The notes under the pieces are model-generated. The model did not search any database, had not been told where the DNA came from, and was given only the letters and a program-made list of their open reading frames with translations. The translations under genes were made by a program, and so were the position numbers. A DNA stretch of 64,000 nucleotides from Sphingorhabdus sp. M41 (GTDB taxonomy: Bacteria; Pseudomonadota; Alphaproteobacteria; Sphingomonadales; Sphingomonadaceae), in assembly GCF_001586275.1 (NCBI RefSeq), contig NZ_CP014545.1, forward strand, positions 1 to 64,000, in the 5' to 3' direction. Of this stretch, positions 18,071 through 28,439 are shown piece after piece; the stretch's first letter is position 1, and each line of letters starts with the position of its first letter.

Positions 18071-18724
18071 CTAGCCTTCTGGCCCGAAAAACCGCCCTTC
18101 GGATTCCGGTTTTTTGTCAGCGTCGGATTTTTCAATCTCGGCCAAAATGGCAGCCGTCCGCCGATCCTCCTTCGCGTAATCGCGCGCTGACTTACCGGCG
18201 AGCGTGTCGGGCCGGTCCGGGTCGGCGCCGTTTGCAAGCAACAGTCGAACCAGTTCCGTATCACGGATATGGACCGCCAGAATAAGTGCGGTTTCGCCTT
18301 GTCTGTTCGTGTCATTGACCTTGGCGTTTTTGGCCAAAAGGGTTCTGACTCCATCAACAAACCGAAGCTGGGTAGCGAGCATCAGCGGCGTTGTGCCCTC
18401 TTTGTCCGAGAGATTGGGATTGGCGCCCTTCTGCAGGAGAAAGCCCAGCCAGGTGTTGTCGCGTCGATCCACCACAATATGTAGGGCAGTCTGACCTGTT
18501 GAGCGGTCGCGCGTATTGACGATGACCGATCCCGGCTGGCTGAGTAACTTCGTTGCTTCTTCGCCATCGCGGTCCTTGACCGCTTTCAGAAAATTATAGC
18601 TGTCCGAAAATTGTGCCGCAGCAGGCGCGGAAAAGGAAACCGCCGCCGCTGCAAGCGTTGCAAAACGTAGAAAAATGATGAATTTTGCTGACCAGAATGT
18701 GCCTGAACTATCGTTATTGAACAT
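18071..18724 (-). CDS. Ankyrin-repeat protein, exported
   Basis: A 217-residue protein with a signal peptide (cleavage near AAAAQF, about residue 38) and four ankyrin-like repeats between residues 75 and 185, including GQTALHIVVDRRDN, GTTPLMLATQLRF and GETALILAVHIRD. Ankyrin repeats mediate protein binding, here presumably in the periplasm. The C terminus is charged. The partner is unknown. Confidence 0.87.
   Translation of the reverse strand: MFNNDSSGTFWSAKFIIFLRFATLAAAAVSFSAPAAAQFSDSYNFLKAVKDRDGEEATKLLSQPGSVIVNTRDRSTGQTALHIVVDRRDNTWLGFLLQKGANPNLSDKEGTTPLMLATQLRFVDGVRTLLAKNAKVNDTNRQGETALILAVHIRDTELVRLLLANGADPDRPDTLAGKSARDYAKEDRRTAAILAEIEKSDADKKPESEGRFFGPEG
18087..18115. terminator. Possible bidirectional terminator between mmcB and the ankyrin gene
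   Basis: AAAAACCG and CGGTTTTT form an 8-bp stem with a 12-nt loop and T-runs on both strands. It overlaps the last codons of the ankyrin gene and could end rightward transcription from mmcB. Confidence 0.5.
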
Positions 18725-18819
18725 TTTTCGCCCCGTTTCTTTAACTCGTGAGTCTTCACTCAGATCCGCTGTAATCGCCGACTATCAATTATCTGTTGAA
18801 ATTGATCAACTAGCAGACC

Positions 18820-19452
18820 ATGTCTGGCCCGGTAATGAACAATCTCTCAAACATCGCAAAAATAATCCTCAGCGCAGGATTACTGACCCTCATGGTGGCC
18901 TGTAACCCTGCGCCGGATGGAAGCGTCGCAACCGATTCCGAGCCGCCGCTGGCCGGGGCAAAGATCGGCGGCACATTTACCCTGACGAACCAGGATGGCG
19001 GGCGAACCTCCGACCAGCAATTCAAGGGCAAATATCGGATAATGTATTTCGGTTACAGCTATTGTCCGGACGTTTGCCCGGTCGATCTCGCCAATATCAT
19101 GCTTGGTTTGAAGCAGGCCGAAAAAGAAAATCCGGCCCTGATAGAAAAAATCCAGCCGATTTTCATATCGGTCGACCCCGGTCGCGATACTCCCGCCGTG
19201 TTGAAGCAATATGTGCCCGCCTTCCACCCGCGCCTTATCGGCCTTACCGGAAGTCCCGAGGAAATCGCAGAAGTCGCGAAAAAATATCTGATCATTTACG
19301 ATATCCGGAACGACGAGGGATCGAGCGAATATCTTGTCGATCATAGCCGCCAAGCCTATTTGTTCGGGCCAGATGGAGAGCCTCTGGCACTGCTGTCCTT
19401 TGACGGCACGCCGCAGCAAGTCGCGGGTGAAATTAACCGATGGGTGCGCTAG
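18820..19452 (+). CDS. SCO1/SenC family copper chaperone lipoprotein
   Basis: A 210-residue thioredoxin-fold lipoprotein that delivers copper to the CuA site of cytochrome oxidase or acts in redox control. A lipobox ends at Cys28 (TLMVAC), the copper motif is CPDVC (Cys82 and Cys86), and His175 in VDHSRQAYL is the third ligand. No cytochrome oxidase gene is in the window. It overlaps the next gene by 13 bp. Confidence 0.93.
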   Translation: MSGPVMNNLSNIAKIILSAGLLTLMVACNPAPDGSVATDSEPPLAGAKIGGTFTLTNQDGGRTSDQQFKGKYRIMYFGYSYCPDVCPVDLANIMLGLKQAEKENPALIEKIQPIFISVDPGRDTPAVLKQYVPAFHPRLIGLTGSPEEIAEVAKKYLIIYDIRNDEGSSEYLVDHSRQAYLFGPDGEPLALLSFDGTPQQVAGEINRWVR

Positions 19453-19886
19453 GCTCCGATCAGCCATTCTGGGAAGCGCCGCTCGAATCCCTGGACCGCG
19501 CCCAATGGGAGGCCTTGTGTGATGGCTGCGGCAAATGCTGTTTGCTGAAAGCCGAAGACGAGGACGACGGTCAGATATATATGACCAATATCGCCTGCAA
19601 ATTGCTCGACCTTCGGAGCGCGCAGTGCAGCGACTATCGCCACCGCAAATTCCATGTTCCCGATTGCGTGCGGCTGACTCGCAACAAGCTGGAAGAATTT
19701 GAATGGCTACCAGATAGTTGCGCTTATAAAATGCGCGCTCGCGGTCTGCAATTGCCGGAATGGCATTATCTGGTCTCCGGTGACCGTGAATCGATCCACA
19801 GGGCTGGAAAGTCGATCCGGGGTAAGGTTATACCGGAAAGCAAGGCCGGACCGCTTGAACAGCATATTCTCGATGCGCCTTTTTAG
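19440..19886 (+). CDS. YcgN family cysteine-cluster protein (UPF0260)
   Basis: A 148-residue protein with the family cysteine pattern: CDGCGKCC, then C in MTNIACKLL, C in AQCSDYRHR, and C in VPDCVRL. The cysteines suggest metal or Fe-S binding, but no activity has been assigned to the family with certainty. It overlaps the SCO gene and the metallopeptidase gene, so the three are cotranscribed. Confidence 0.9.
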   Translation: MGALGSDQPFWEAPLESLDRAQWEALCDGCGKCCLLKAEDEDDGQIYMTNIACKLLDLRSAQCSDYRHRKFHVPDCVRLTRNKLEEFEWLPDSCAYKMRARGLQLPEWHYLVSGDRESIHRAGKSIRGKVIPESKAGPLEQHILDAPF

Positions 19887-20619
19887 TTCATCGCGTTCTG
19901 AAGCGCTCGCCATCCGTCTCGACGGCGTGAGCTATCCGCTTCAGTTGCGACGCTCAAAACAGGCGCGGTCGATCATTGTTTCGGCGGATACGGTCAAAGG
20001 TGTCGTCCGTCTCACGGTGCCCACTCATGCTTCAGAAAATCAGGCGCTGCGCTTCGCCCAGTCGAAATCCGACTGGCTCAATGCCCGCTTTGCCGAAGCC
20101 GTGCCACCGGTTCCAGTTAAGGATGGCAGCCAGATCGCCTTTTTGGGCGAGCCGTGTTTCATAAGATGGTCTCCGGAATTTGCGCGGGCGCCGGTGCTTG
20201 TAGAAGACGAAATCCGTTTGGGTGGACCCGCTGAACATGTTGAGTCCCGTATCCTGCGCTGGCTAAAGGGCCAGGCGCGCGCGATTTTTGCCGAAGATCT
20301 GCAATTTTACTGCATTCGCGCCGGAACGGATTTGCCGCAGCTGTCAGTCGGCGATGCACGGCGGCGCTGGGGCAGCTGTTCCGCACGCCAGTCTATCCGG
20401 TTGAACTGGCGGCTGGTCATGGCACCACCGCATGTGCGCCGGTCGGTGGTGGCGCATGAAGTGGCCCATCTCAAACATATGGACCATAGTCGGCGATTTT
20501 ACGCATTGCTCGACCAGATATTCGAATCGGACCGCCGGACGGCTGACCGCTGGCTCAAGGACCATGGCCGTGGTCTGCATATGGTCGGAGCAGACCGACA
20601 ACCCCAGCCGGCCGACTGA
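19873..20619 (+). CDS. YgjP-like (M48 superfamily) metallopeptidase domain protein
   Basis: A 248-residue protein of the YgjP/WSS1-like family. The zinc motif HEVAH is at residues 195-199, followed by the WGSCS signature (residues 166-170, upstream) and a downstream His near 205. The start at 19873 overlaps the YcgN stop by 14 bp; a much longer frame reaches back into that gene and is rejected. No signal peptide, so probably cytosolic. Confidence 0.88.
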   Translation: MRLFSSSRSEALAIRLDGVSYPLQLRRSKQARSIIVSADTVKGVVRLTVPTHASENQALRFAQSKSDWLNARFAEAVPPVPVKDGSQIAFLGEPCFIRWSPEFARAPVLVEDEIRLGGPAEHVESRILRWLKGQARAIFAEDLQFYCIRAGTDLPQLSVGDARRRWGSCSARQSIRLNWRLVMAPPHVRRSVVAHEVAHLKHMDHSRRFYALLDQIFESDRRTADRWLKDHGRGLHMVGADRQPQPAD

Positions 20620-20625
20620 ACCGGA

Positions 20626-22737
20626 TTACTGTTGCGGTTCCGAACGCAGGGCTTCGGGAATCAAGGATTCAGGCTGGTTTTGCGGAGGCGCTGGTTTCGG
20701 TTTCTTGGCCGGCTCCGGTTTGCGGGGAGCCGGGTCGCCGCCGCGGCCAAGGACGGAATCGATCCAGTCCTGATCCAGTTGCGGACCATCTGCGGCCTCG
20801 CCATCTTCCAGATCATATTCGACCCCGCGACCTGTTTCGATCGGCATGCCGTTCTCGTCCACATAGATACCGTCTTCCGGCGCCCCGAACAGCTCGCCTT
20901 CATCTGGTTCCAGCTGCCATTCCGGCAAGACCAATTCGGTATCGAATTTTTCTACTTTGCGATTGGCCACGGCCACCTTCATGAATTGGGCGAACGCGGT
21001 GGCCGGAGCTCGACCACCCTGTAGACCGCCGACGGGCTTTGCGTCGTCACGGCCCATCCAGACACCTGTGGTTAGCCCACTGGAGAAGCCGAGGAACCAG
21101 CCATCCTTGTTGCTGCTGGTTGTTCCGGTCTTGCCGGCCACCGGTCTGCCGATTTGGGCTGCCCGTCCGGTCCCGGTGGCTACGGCGGTCTGCATCAGGT
21201 CGGTAATGCCGGCGGCAACCCACGGATCGACGAGCACCCGGCTGCCGTCAAATTTGCTTTGATAAAGAATATCGCCCTTCATCGTCTGGACCTTGGTGAT
21301 ACCAAATGGGGTGATAGCAACGCCCTTCGCGCTGATCGAGGCGAAGGCGCGGGTCAGGTCAAGCAACCGCACATCGGAAGTTCCGAGTACCATTGAGGGG
21401 TTTGTGTTGATCGGCGTAGTGATGCCAAAACGACGCGCCATATTGGCAATCGTCGTCGTGCCGATATCATTGCCGATTGCTGCTGCCACGGTATTCTTGG
21501 AGAAAGCAAAGGCGGTCCGGACATCTATGTCCCCGGCATAGCGATCGCCGCTGTTGCGCGGCGTCCAGTTGCCAATGGTGATCGGCTCGTCGGTCACTGT
21601 GTCATTGGGGGTATAGCCGGCCTCCAGCGCTGCCATATAGACGAATACCTTCCAGGCCGACCCTGGCTGACGGACGGCCTGTGTGGCGCGGTTATAGTTG
21701 GATGTGACATAATCTGTCCCGCCGACCATAGCGCGCACCGCACCATCCCTGTCGATTGCCACCAATGCCCCTTGCGCACCGGCTGGCACGCGCGACTGGA
21801 TTGCTGCCGTGGCTGCGCGCTGCATATCGAGATCCAGCGTGGTCCAGACTTCAATCGGCTCCACGCTCTCGTCGATCAGCAAATCCAGCTGCGGTAGCGC
21901 CCAGTCGGTAAAATAACGCACGCTATTCTGGCGAGGTTCGGGCGCGAGTTTCACCGATGCCGGATTGGTCTTTGCCGCTTCGGCTGCGCTTATCGCGCCA
22001 GCGTCCTGCATCACTTCGAGGACCACTGTCGCCCTTCCGATCGCTGCTGTTGCGTCGGCGGTGGGCGAATAGCGCGAGGGAGCCTTGACCAGACCGGCAA
22101 TGATCGCAGCCTCGGCCAGGTTGAGCTCTCTGGCGCTATGGGCAAAGAAACGGCGAGATGCGGCATCAATGCCATAGGCACCGCCGCCATAATAAACCTT
22201 GTTCAGGTACAGTTCGAGGATCTGCTCTTTGGAAAATTTCCGTTCCATCGCCAGCGCGAGCAATATCTCCCGCCCCTTCCGGCCAAAGGTCCGGTTGTTG
22301 TTCAGGAATATGTTCCGGGCGAGTTGCTGGGTGATGGTCGATCCGCCCTGAGCCCAATGGCCGCGCTGCATCCTTACCTGGAGCGAACGCGCGATGCCGA
22401 TCGGATCAACGCCCGGATGACTTTCGTAGCGCCGGTCTTCGACGGCAACCATCGCGCCTTTCATGACGTCCGGGATGTCTGCATATTGCAGCCACTCGCC
22501 GTAGCTCGGCCCCATGGAAAACAGCTCTTTGCCGTTCACATCCAGCACCCGTATCATCTGGCCGTTGGGAGAAGATTTCAGGTCCTCGAAGCCGGGGAGG
22601 GAGGAACGGACGACCAAAATCGCAACCACGAGGGCAATTGCCGCGAGAATTCCGACGACAAGGCCGGTCTTGGTCAGCCGCCATAGCCACTTGCGCACTG
22701 GCCCTTGCTTTTTATTGCGTTTTTTGGCCCGCGCCAT
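20626..22737 (-). CDS. Penicillin-binding protein 1A-type bifunctional peptidoglycan synthase
   Basis: A 703-residue class A PBP. A basic cytoplasmic tail and membrane anchor (residues 22-47) lead to a GT51 glycosyltransferase domain with EDRRYESHPGVD and GGSTITQQLARN, then a transpeptidase domain with the SxxK motif in PGSAWKVF, SKN in AFSKNTVAA, and KTGTT. The C-terminal tail after residue 640 is proline- and lysine-rich. It polymerises and cross-links peptidoglycan in the periplasm. It is transcribed convergently with the metallopeptidase gene, only 6 bp away. Confidence 0.95.
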   Translation of the reverse strand: MARAKKRNKKQGPVRKWLWRLTKTGLVVGILAAIALVVAILVVRSSLPGFEDLKSSPNGQMIRVLDVNGKELFSMGPSYGEWLQYADIPDVMKGAMVAVEDRRYESHPGVDPIGIARSLQVRMQRGHWAQGGSTITQQLARNIFLNNNRTFGRKGREILLALAMERKFSKEQILELYLNKVYYGGGAYGIDAASRRFFAHSARELNLAEAAIIAGLVKAPSRYSPTADATAAIGRATVVLEVMQDAGAISAAEAAKTNPASVKLAPEPRQNSVRYFTDWALPQLDLLIDESVEPIEVWTTLDLDMQRAATAAIQSRVPAGAQGALVAIDRDGAVRAMVGGTDYVTSNYNRATQAVRQPGSAWKVFVYMAALEAGYTPNDTVTDEPITIGNWTPRNSGDRYAGDIDVRTAFAFSKNTVAAAIGNDIGTTTIANMARRFGITTPINTNPSMVLGTSDVRLLDLTRAFASISAKGVAITPFGITKVQTMKGDILYQSKFDGSRVLVDPWVAAGITDLMQTAVATGTGRAAQIGRPVAGKTGTTSSNKDGWFLGFSSGLTTGVWMGRDDAKPVGGLQGGRAPATAFAQFMKVAVANRKVEKFDTELVLPEWQLEPDEGELFGAPEDGIYVDENGMPIETGRGVEYDLEDGEAADGPQLDQDWIDSVLGRGGDPAPRKPEPAKKPKPAPPQNQPESLIPEALRSEPQQ

Positions 22738-22824
22738 ATTGATCCACCCACTAAATACCAGACTAGAAATTTTCTAGCGTTTTGGTGCCTTACCGTAGGC
22801 TGAACAGGGAAGCACAGAAAAAAG

Positions 22825-23223
22825 TCAGTCTGTTTTGGGTTCGAAGGCCATCGCGGCGCTGTTCATGCAATAGCGGAGACCGGTATCAGTAGGTCCATCG
22901 GGAAAAACATGACCAAGATGACCGTCGCAGGTGGAGCAGCGTATCTCGACCCGGCGCATGCCAAGGCTATTGTCCTCGATTTCGGTGACCGCCTCTGAAT
23001 CGGCGGGTGCGGAGAAGCTTGGCCAGCCGCAACCGCTATCGAATTTGCTCTCCGATTCAAACAATTTGCTGCCGCAACCGGCGCAGAAAAACTCTCCGTC
23101 GCGATATTCGGTGTTCAGCGCTCCGGTGAAGGGCCGTTCGGTGCCCGCTTCGCGCAGCACATGATATTGTTCCGGCGACAGCTGTTGCCGCCATTGCTCG
23201 TCGCTCAATATTGTTTTTTCCAT
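22825..23223 (-). CDS. msrB: Peptide-methionine (R)-S-oxide reductase MsrB
   Basis: A 132-residue enzyme that repairs oxidised methionine. The zinc site is Cys47/Cys50 (CAGC) and Cys96/Cys99 (CSTC), and the catalytic cysteine is Cys119 in GLRYCMNS. Length is typical for the free-standing domain, with no fused MsrA. Confidence 0.96.
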   Translation of the reverse strand: MEKTILSDEQWRQQLSPEQYHVLREAGTERPFTGALNTEYRDGEFFCAGCGSKLFESESKFDSGCGWPSFSAPADSEAVTEIEDNSLGMRRVEIRCSTCDGHLGHVFPDGPTDTGLRYCMNSAAMAFEPKTD

Positions 23224-23338
23224 TACCGCTAAATGGGCGTTCGATTGCAGCCGGTCAAGGGATCTGGCGAAGAGAATCGGTACGGCTGATCACAATGCTT
23301 AACTGATTATTAGCCATATTTTGGCAGGATATATCACT

Positions 23339-23884
23339 ATGAAGATAGTGGTAAAATTGATGCTGTCAGGCCTGCTCTTGATCGCAGGCCTGGCACTGCT
23401 GCCAGGGCAATCGCATGCCCAATGCCGTTTATGTGCCGCCAGTCCCGAAGCGCACAGCCTGTCCAACGGGGCTTCCGGTAAGCCGGAAATTCCCTTGCAG
23501 ATCGAAATCACCGCTGATCTGGATTTCTCGCGCATGGCGCTGCTCAGCAACAGTGGCGGTGTCGTCAGCATCGACCCGGTGTCCGGTGGCAAACATTTCC
23601 GCGGGAGCGTCGCCAACCTTGGTGGCATGGCGCTGCACGGAGAAGGACGTTTGACCGGGGAACCAGGCCGCAATGTGCGAATATTCCTGCCGGAGCGGAT
23701 TCAGCTGAGCGCACCCAATGGTTCAACCGCCGAGCTGGAAAAACTGGAAACCAATCTGCCGGAACTGGCCAGACTGGATCATACAGGTCGACTGACCTTT
23801 GCTTTTGGCGGACAATTGCGCGTCCGGGGTGACGCCAGCGGCCGGTTTCGCGGCCGGATTGCGATCACCGCCGACTATGAGTGA
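23339..23884 (+). CDS. DUF4402 domain exported protein
   Basis: A 181-residue exported beta-rich protein. The signal peptide (MKIVVKLMLSGLLLIAG...SHA) is about 25 residues. The rest has the DUF4402 pattern: ITADLDFSRM, a glycine-rich GSVANLGG, and a C-terminal LTFAFGGQLRVRGDASG followed by a terminal beta strand ITADYE. Related proteins are often pilin-like or surface-associated, but the role is unknown. The CRLC motif near the mature N terminus could form a disulphide. Confidence 0.75.
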   Translation: MKIVVKLMLSGLLLIAGLALLPGQSHAQCRLCAASPEAHSLSNGASGKPEIPLQIEITADLDFSRMALLSNSGGVVSIDPVSGGKHFRGSVANLGGMALHGEGRLTGEPGRNVRIFLPERIQLSAPNGSTAELEKLETNLPELARLDHTGRLTFAFGGQLRVRGDASGRFRGRIAITADYE

Positions 23885-23890
23885 ACCTAC

Positions 23891-24919
23891 CTAACGTCCG
23901 CTGGCCGCTTTTCTGGCAATCAGCAGCAATTCTTCTTCCAGCAGCACCTGATCGGGCTGACCGCTGCTTTTCATCACGATCTCCAGTTGCAAGATTCGCT
24001 CAATCAGCCGCGCGATATGGGCCGATGACCAGATTCGCAGCTGCCGCTTGAAATGTTTCTGTTCCTTGAAAAACACGCTCGGATGCCCGGCAACGGAATC
24101 GACATTGCCACCCTTGTCGACCTTGCTGCGCAATTCCGCGAGCTTGTTGAGATGGCGGAGCATGATCCGGATCAGACCAATTTCGCTAATGCCCTGAGCG
24201 CGCGAGGCGGCGATTTCCTGCGCCAGGCGGGCCGCATCGCCATTGAGCGCGGCATGAATCAGCAGGTTGATATCTTCTTCGTCATTTTCTGCGCCGAGCA
24301 AGAGCAGAATATCGGCTTCCGGCGTCTGTACATTCTCGGGGGTCGCATCCAGATATAGCGCGATCTTCTCCACTTCCATGCGGGCCAGCACCAGATCATT
24401 GCTGGTCAAAGCGGCAATTTCCTGCGCCATTTCCCGGCTCAGTTGCAGGCCCTCGGTCTTCGCCATGGTCTGGATGGCAGCCGCTGCCTGTTCCGGTGAG
24501 GTTTCATAGCAGGTCGCGATCAATGCATCCGGCGCAGCGATGATGCTTTTCGCCAGCGCAGTCTTATCGCCCATGCCGGGTGCGATGACAAATACCGGAT
24601 CGCCGGCGGTATCGCTGGCCAGCAGATTGTCGATCGCCGCAGTCGCCCTTACCGCTTCGCCGCTGTTCAATCGCAAAACAAGGTAACGCTTGTCGCCGAA
24701 CAGCGACGCGGAATTGGCTTCGTCATTGAGGCGGGCGGGTCCGTCGGTGATGTCGCTTATCGTCAGATCGACTCGCTCGGCGGATTGCGCCAGCGGCTTG
24801 ACCAGTTCCTCGACCAGCGCCTGGCAGCGGGTGACATTGGGACCGCATAACAGGATCAGTCGGAATTGATCGGAGCCGGCGTGGAAGCGCCTGACAATTT
24901 CTTCCGGCTTTGCCTTCAT
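23891..24919 (-). CDS. holA: DNA polymerase III delta subunit HolA
   Basis: A 342-residue clamp-loader subunit of the HolA family. It has an N-terminal AAA-like domain (RLILLCGPNVTRC) that lacks a working P-loop, as expected for delta, a central DLVLARMEVEKIALYL segment, and a C-terminal collar domain. It overlaps lptE by 4 bp. The leuS-lptE-holA order is a widespread proteobacterial cluster. Confidence 0.93.
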   Translation of the reverse strand: MKAKPEEIVRRFHAGSDQFRLILLCGPNVTRCQALVEELVKPLAQSAERVDLTISDITDGPARLNDEANSASLFGDKRYLVLRLNSGEAVRATAAIDNLLASDTAGDPVFVIAPGMGDKTALAKSIIAAPDALIATCYETSPEQAAAAIQTMAKTEGLQLSREMAQEIAALTSNDLVLARMEVEKIALYLDATPENVQTPEADILLLLGAENDEEDINLLIHAALNGDAARLAQEIAASRAQGISEIGLIRIMLRHLNKLAELRSKVDKGGNVDSVAGHPSVFFKEQKHFKRQLRIWSSAHIARLIERILQLEIVMKSSGQPDQVLLEEELLLIARKAASGR

Positions 24920-25437
24920 GGCTGCGGCAACGCGTTGGCCTCTTCCCGGGCGAACAGAGAAAGCCGGGTCACGATCTGGTTGGCCACGCGGGTCGCCAGA
25001 TTCTCCAATGCCGTATCCTCTGCGGCGAGAGTCGCATATTCCGAAGATACCACGTCAATCCCGGCATCAGATCCCGCCGTGGCGTCCAGCACAACAACCG
25101 AGTCGGCGAGACGGACCAGCTGATAGCGGGCGCGCAGGGTTCTGCGCTCGCGCGTGATCCGATCATCGCTGCGCACGCCAAATCCGGCAATCTTGTCTTC
25201 CAGTGCGACGGTCAGGCGGTATTTTGCCTGCTGTCCCTCAAATGCCTCGAGCTGATCTTTCAGCGCATTGCGGGTCAGCCATCCGGCCTTGCCGGCGATC
25301 GGTTCAATCTCGACATTGCCAAGCTGCTGGGCGACAACGCCATTGGTACCGCCAGCATAGAGCGGCCGCAGGTTGCAGCCGGCCAGCATCGCCGAGATTG
25401 CCACCACCAGGGTGATCCGCGCGATCACGGATTTCAT
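24916..25437 (-). CDS. lptE: LPS-assembly lipoprotein LptE
   Basis: A 173-residue outer-membrane lipoprotein that plugs the LptD barrel during lipopolysaccharide export. The lipobox ends at Cys21 (AMLAGC) and is followed by NLRPLYAGG, the family signature. It overlaps both leuS and holA by 4 bp. lptD is not in the window. Confidence 0.93.
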   Translation of the reverse strand: MKSVIARITLVVAISAMLAGCNLRPLYAGGTNGVVAQQLGNVEIEPIAGKAGWLTRNALKDQLEAFEGQQAKYRLTVALEDKIAGFGVRSDDRITRERRTLRARYQLVRLADSVVVLDATAGSDAGIDVVSSEYATLAAEDTALENLATRVANQIVTRLSLFAREEANALPQP

Positions 25438-27962
25438 ATTACGATATTGACCAGTCGATCGGGCACGACAATCACCTTCTTTATTTCCGCTCCGTCGAGA
25501 CTACGCTGCACCTTCTCGGATGCGAGGGCAAGTTCTTCGAGCTGCTCCTTGCTGCTGCCCTTGGCAACGGTGATTGTATCGCGCAGCTTGCCGCGTACCT
25601 GAATCGCAATCGTCACTTCATCATCGACCAGCAGGTTTTCGTCCACCTCCGGCCAAGGCGCGTTGGCGACCAGATCGCTTTCGCCGAACAAAGCCCATGC
25701 TTCCTCGGCAATATGCGGCACCATCGGGGCGACGATCCGTGCCAATGACTTGATCGCAACAGTCCGGTCTTCGGAAGGCCCTGATTTCTCGATCAGATTG
25801 ACCAGTTCGAATATCTTCGCCACCGCCTTGTTGAACGAGAGCGCCTCGACATCTCCGGCGACGCCGGCGACGGTCTGGTGCAGCTTGCGCCGGAGCGCCT
25901 TGTCCTCGCCTGTATCGGCGTTATCGGCGACAGCGATAAACAACCGCCACAAGCGCTGGACAAACCGCCAGCTGCCTTCGATGCCGGCCTCGGACCAGGG
26001 AAGATCGCGTTCCGGCGGACTGTCGGAGAGCATGAAAAAGCGCACCGCGTCCGCACCATATTGTTCGATGATCGGATCGGGGTCGACGACATTTTTCTTC
26101 GACTTCGACATTTTCTCGACCCGGCCGGTGGTGACCGCTGAGCCGTCGGCAATTACCGCCCAGTCCGCGCCGTTTTTCTCGACTTCGTCGGGAGACAGCC
26201 AGCTGCCGTCGCCATGTTTATAGGTTTCGTGCGTCACCATACCCTGGGTGAACAGGCTCTCGAACGGCTCGGCAAAATCCAGCTTGCCGATGCTCGCCAG
26301 AGCGCGTGTCCAGAAACGCGCATATAGCAGATGCAGGATCGCATGTTCGACGCCGCCAATATATTGGGTCACCGGCAGCCATTGCTTGACCACTTCGGGG
26401 TCAAAGGGTCGGTCATCAGGCTGGCTGGCGAAGCGCAGGAAATACCAGCTGCTGTCGACAAATGTGTCGAGCGTATCGGTCTCGCGCCGCGCCGCCTTGC
26501 CGCATTTCGGGCAGTCGACATGTTTCCAGGTCGCGTGACGTTCCAGCGGATTGCCCGGTGTTTCAAAATCAATATCTTCGGGCAGCACGATCGGCAGCTG
26601 GTCCTTGGGCACCGGTACCGGGCCGCAGTCATCGCAATGAATGATCGGAATCGGCGTGCCCCAGTAACGCTGGCGCGAAACGCCCCAGTCGCGCAGCCGC
26701 CAGGTGGTCTGGGCCTTGCCCCAGCCTTCGGATTGCGCGCGATCAATGACGGTCTGCTGCGCCGCGTCGATGGTCATGCCGTCGAGAAAGGCGCTGTTCA
26801 CGATCTTTCCGGGTCCGGTATAGGCTTCGTTGCCGGCGTACTCGGCGCCGGTTTCGTCGCCGTCAGAAACCACGCGCTTGACCGGCAGATCATATTTGCG
26901 GGCAAAGTCGAGATCGCGCTGGTCATGCGCCGGTACGCCGAAAACCGCGCCGGTACCATAATCCATCAGCACGAAATTGGCGACGTAGACCGGCAACTGC
27001 CAGTCGGGATCAAGCGGATGGGTGACGGTTAGGCCGGTATCAAAGCCCTTTTTCTCCATCGTCTCCAGCTCGGCAGCGGTGGTGCCGCCAGCCTTGCATT
27101 CTTCAGCGAAGGCGGCGAGCGCGTAATTCTGGCCAGCAAGTTTCTGAGTCAGCGGATGGTCGGCCGACAGGGCGACAAAACTCGCTCCGAAAATCGTGTC
27201 CGGACGGGTCGAGAAAACCTCGACCGTCGCGATATCAGCTTGCGCTTCTGCCAGAGCGAAATGAAATTGCAGGCCCTGCGACTTGCCGATCCAGTTTTCC
27301 TGCATCAGCCGCACTTTTTCCGGCCAGCCCTTGAGGTCACCCAGTCCGGCCAGCAGATCTTCGGCGAAATCGGTAATCTTCAGAAACCACTGGCTGAGCT
27401 TGCGCTTCTCGACCTGAGCGCCGGAACGCCAGCCCTTGCCGTCGATCACCTGCTCGTTGGCGAGCACCGTCATGTCGACCGGATCCCAGTTGACCGCCGA
27501 TTCCTTGCGATAGACCAGCCCGCCCTCGAACAGATCGATGAAAAGCGCCTGTTCCTGCCCATAATAGTCCGGGTCGCAGGTCGCCAGTTCGCGGCTCCAG
27601 TCAAAGGCAAAGCCCAAAGTCTTCAGCTGGCTGCGCATCGACGCGATATTGGCCCGTGTCCATTCGCCGGGATGGACTTTCTTTTCCATCGCGGCATTTT
27701 CCGCCGGCATGCCGAAGGCATCCCAGCCCATCGGATGGAGCACTTCAAAGCCCTGCATCCGCCGGAACCGGGCAAGCACGTCGCCCATCGTATAGTTGCG
27801 GACATGGCCCATGTGGATGCGGCCGGAGGGGTAAGGAAACATCTCGAGCACATAGCTGCGCGGCTTGCTGCTCGCGTCGTCCGCTTCGAACACGCGCGAT
27901 TCGGCCCAGCGCTTTTGCCAGCGTTTGTCCGCCGCCAGTGGATTGAATCGCTGATCGGTCAT
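25434..27962 (-). CDS. leuS: Leucyl-tRNA synthetase
   Basis: An 842-residue class I aminoacyl-tRNA synthetase. The HIGH-type motif is in [17 protein letters not shown] (about residues 41-57), the CP1 editing domain spans about 225-415, a zinc-like HCDDCGPV segment is present, and the KMSKS motif appears as [11 protein letters not shown]. Size is normal. It heads the leuS-lptE-holA operon. Confidence 0.97.
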   Translation of the reverse strand: MTDQRFNPLAADKRWQKRWAESRVFEADDASSKPRSYVLEMFPYPSGRIHMGHVRNYTMGDVLARFRRMQGFEVLHPMGWDAFGMPAENAAMEKKVHPGEWTRANIASMRSQLKTLGFAFDWSRELATCDPDYYGQEQALFIDLFEGGLVYRKESAVNWDPVDMTVLANEQVIDGKGWRSGAQVEKRKLSQWFLKITDFAEDLLAGLGDLKGWPEKVRLMQENWIGKSQGLQFHFALAEAQADIATVEVFSTRPDTIFGASFVALSADHPLTQKLAGQNYALAAFAEECKAGGTTAAELETMEKKGFDTGLTVTHPLDPDWQLPVYVANFVLMDYGTGAVFGVPAHDQRDLDFARKYDLPVKRVVSDGDETGAEYAGNEAYTGPGKIVNSAFLDGMTIDAAQQTVIDRAQSEGWGKAQTTWRLRDWGVSRQRYWGTPIPIIHCDDCGPVPVPKDQLPIVLPEDIDFETPGNPLERHATWKHVDCPKCGKAARRETDTLDTFVDSSWYFLRFASQPDDRPFDPEVVKQWLPVTQYIGGVEHAILHLLYARFWTRALASIGKLDFAEPFESLFTQGMVTHETYKHGDGSWLSPDEVEKNGADWAVIADGSAVTTGRVEKMSKSKKNVVDPDPIIEQYGADAVRFFMLSDSPPERDLPWSEAGIEGSWRFVQRLWRLFIAVADNADTGEDKALRRKLHQTVAGVAGDVEALSFNKAVAKIFELVNLIEKSGPSEDRTVAIKSLARIVAPMVPHIAEEAWALFGESDLVANAPWPEVDENLLVDDEVTIAIQVRGKLRDTITVAKGSSKEQLEELALASEKVQRSLDGAEIKKVIVVPDRLVNIVI

Positions 27963-27989
27963 TGCGGCCCCATTATATGGCAGGAAAAA

Positions 27990-28439
27990 TTAGTTGGAGA
28001 TCGCACCGCGCCGCAGGTCGCGGGCCTTGGTGAGAATGATCTGTTCGAGCTTCTGCGTGGTTGCCGCTTTCACCGGTGCATCGACCCATGTGCCGTTGCT
28101 GGCAACCTGACGGGATGCCGCAACGCGCAAGGCATCGGCGCGCAAATCCTGGTCGAGGATCGAAACGTTGATCTTCATCCGCTCGCTTGGATTTTGCGGG
28201 TTTACATACCAGTCGGTCAGGATCACGCCGCCATTGCTATCGGTTTGGGTGAGCGGCATGAAGGACAATGCATCCAGCGAAGCGCGCCACAAATAGCTGT
28301 TCACGCCGATGGTGGTAATCTGTGACGCTGCCAGATCCGCTTTTGGCCGCTCTTTGCCACCGCAGGCAGAAAGCAGGGAAAGCGCCAGCAGGCTAGCGGT
28401 TGCAGATCGCACGAAGAGAGATGGATTGAGGCGGGACAT
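27990..28439 (-). CDS. DUF3576 domain lipoprotein
   Basis: A 149-residue lipoprotein with a lipobox ending at Cys26 (SLLSAC). The mature part has the DUF3576 pattern (GVNSYLWRASLDALSFMPL, GGVILTDWYVNP, RMKINVSILDQDLRADAL). The start at 28439 fits a normal signal peptide; the frame extends upstream to 28553 without lipoprotein features. It sits 27 bp downstream of nothing but leuS upstream, so it probably leads the same leftward transcript. Function unknown. Confidence 0.88.
   Translation of the reverse strand: MSRLNPSLFVRSATASLLALSLLSACGGKERPKADLAASQITTIGVNSYLWRASLDALSFMPLTQTDSNGGVILTDWYVNPQNPSERMKINVSILDQDLRADALRVAASRQVASNGTWVDAPVKAATTQKLEQIILTKARDLRRGAISN

Noticed and set aside
27156-28325. 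Open frame of 389 codons on the plus strand
   Set aside because: Antisense to leuS and the DUF3576 lipoprotein, which are strongly supported; composition is that of a shadow frame.
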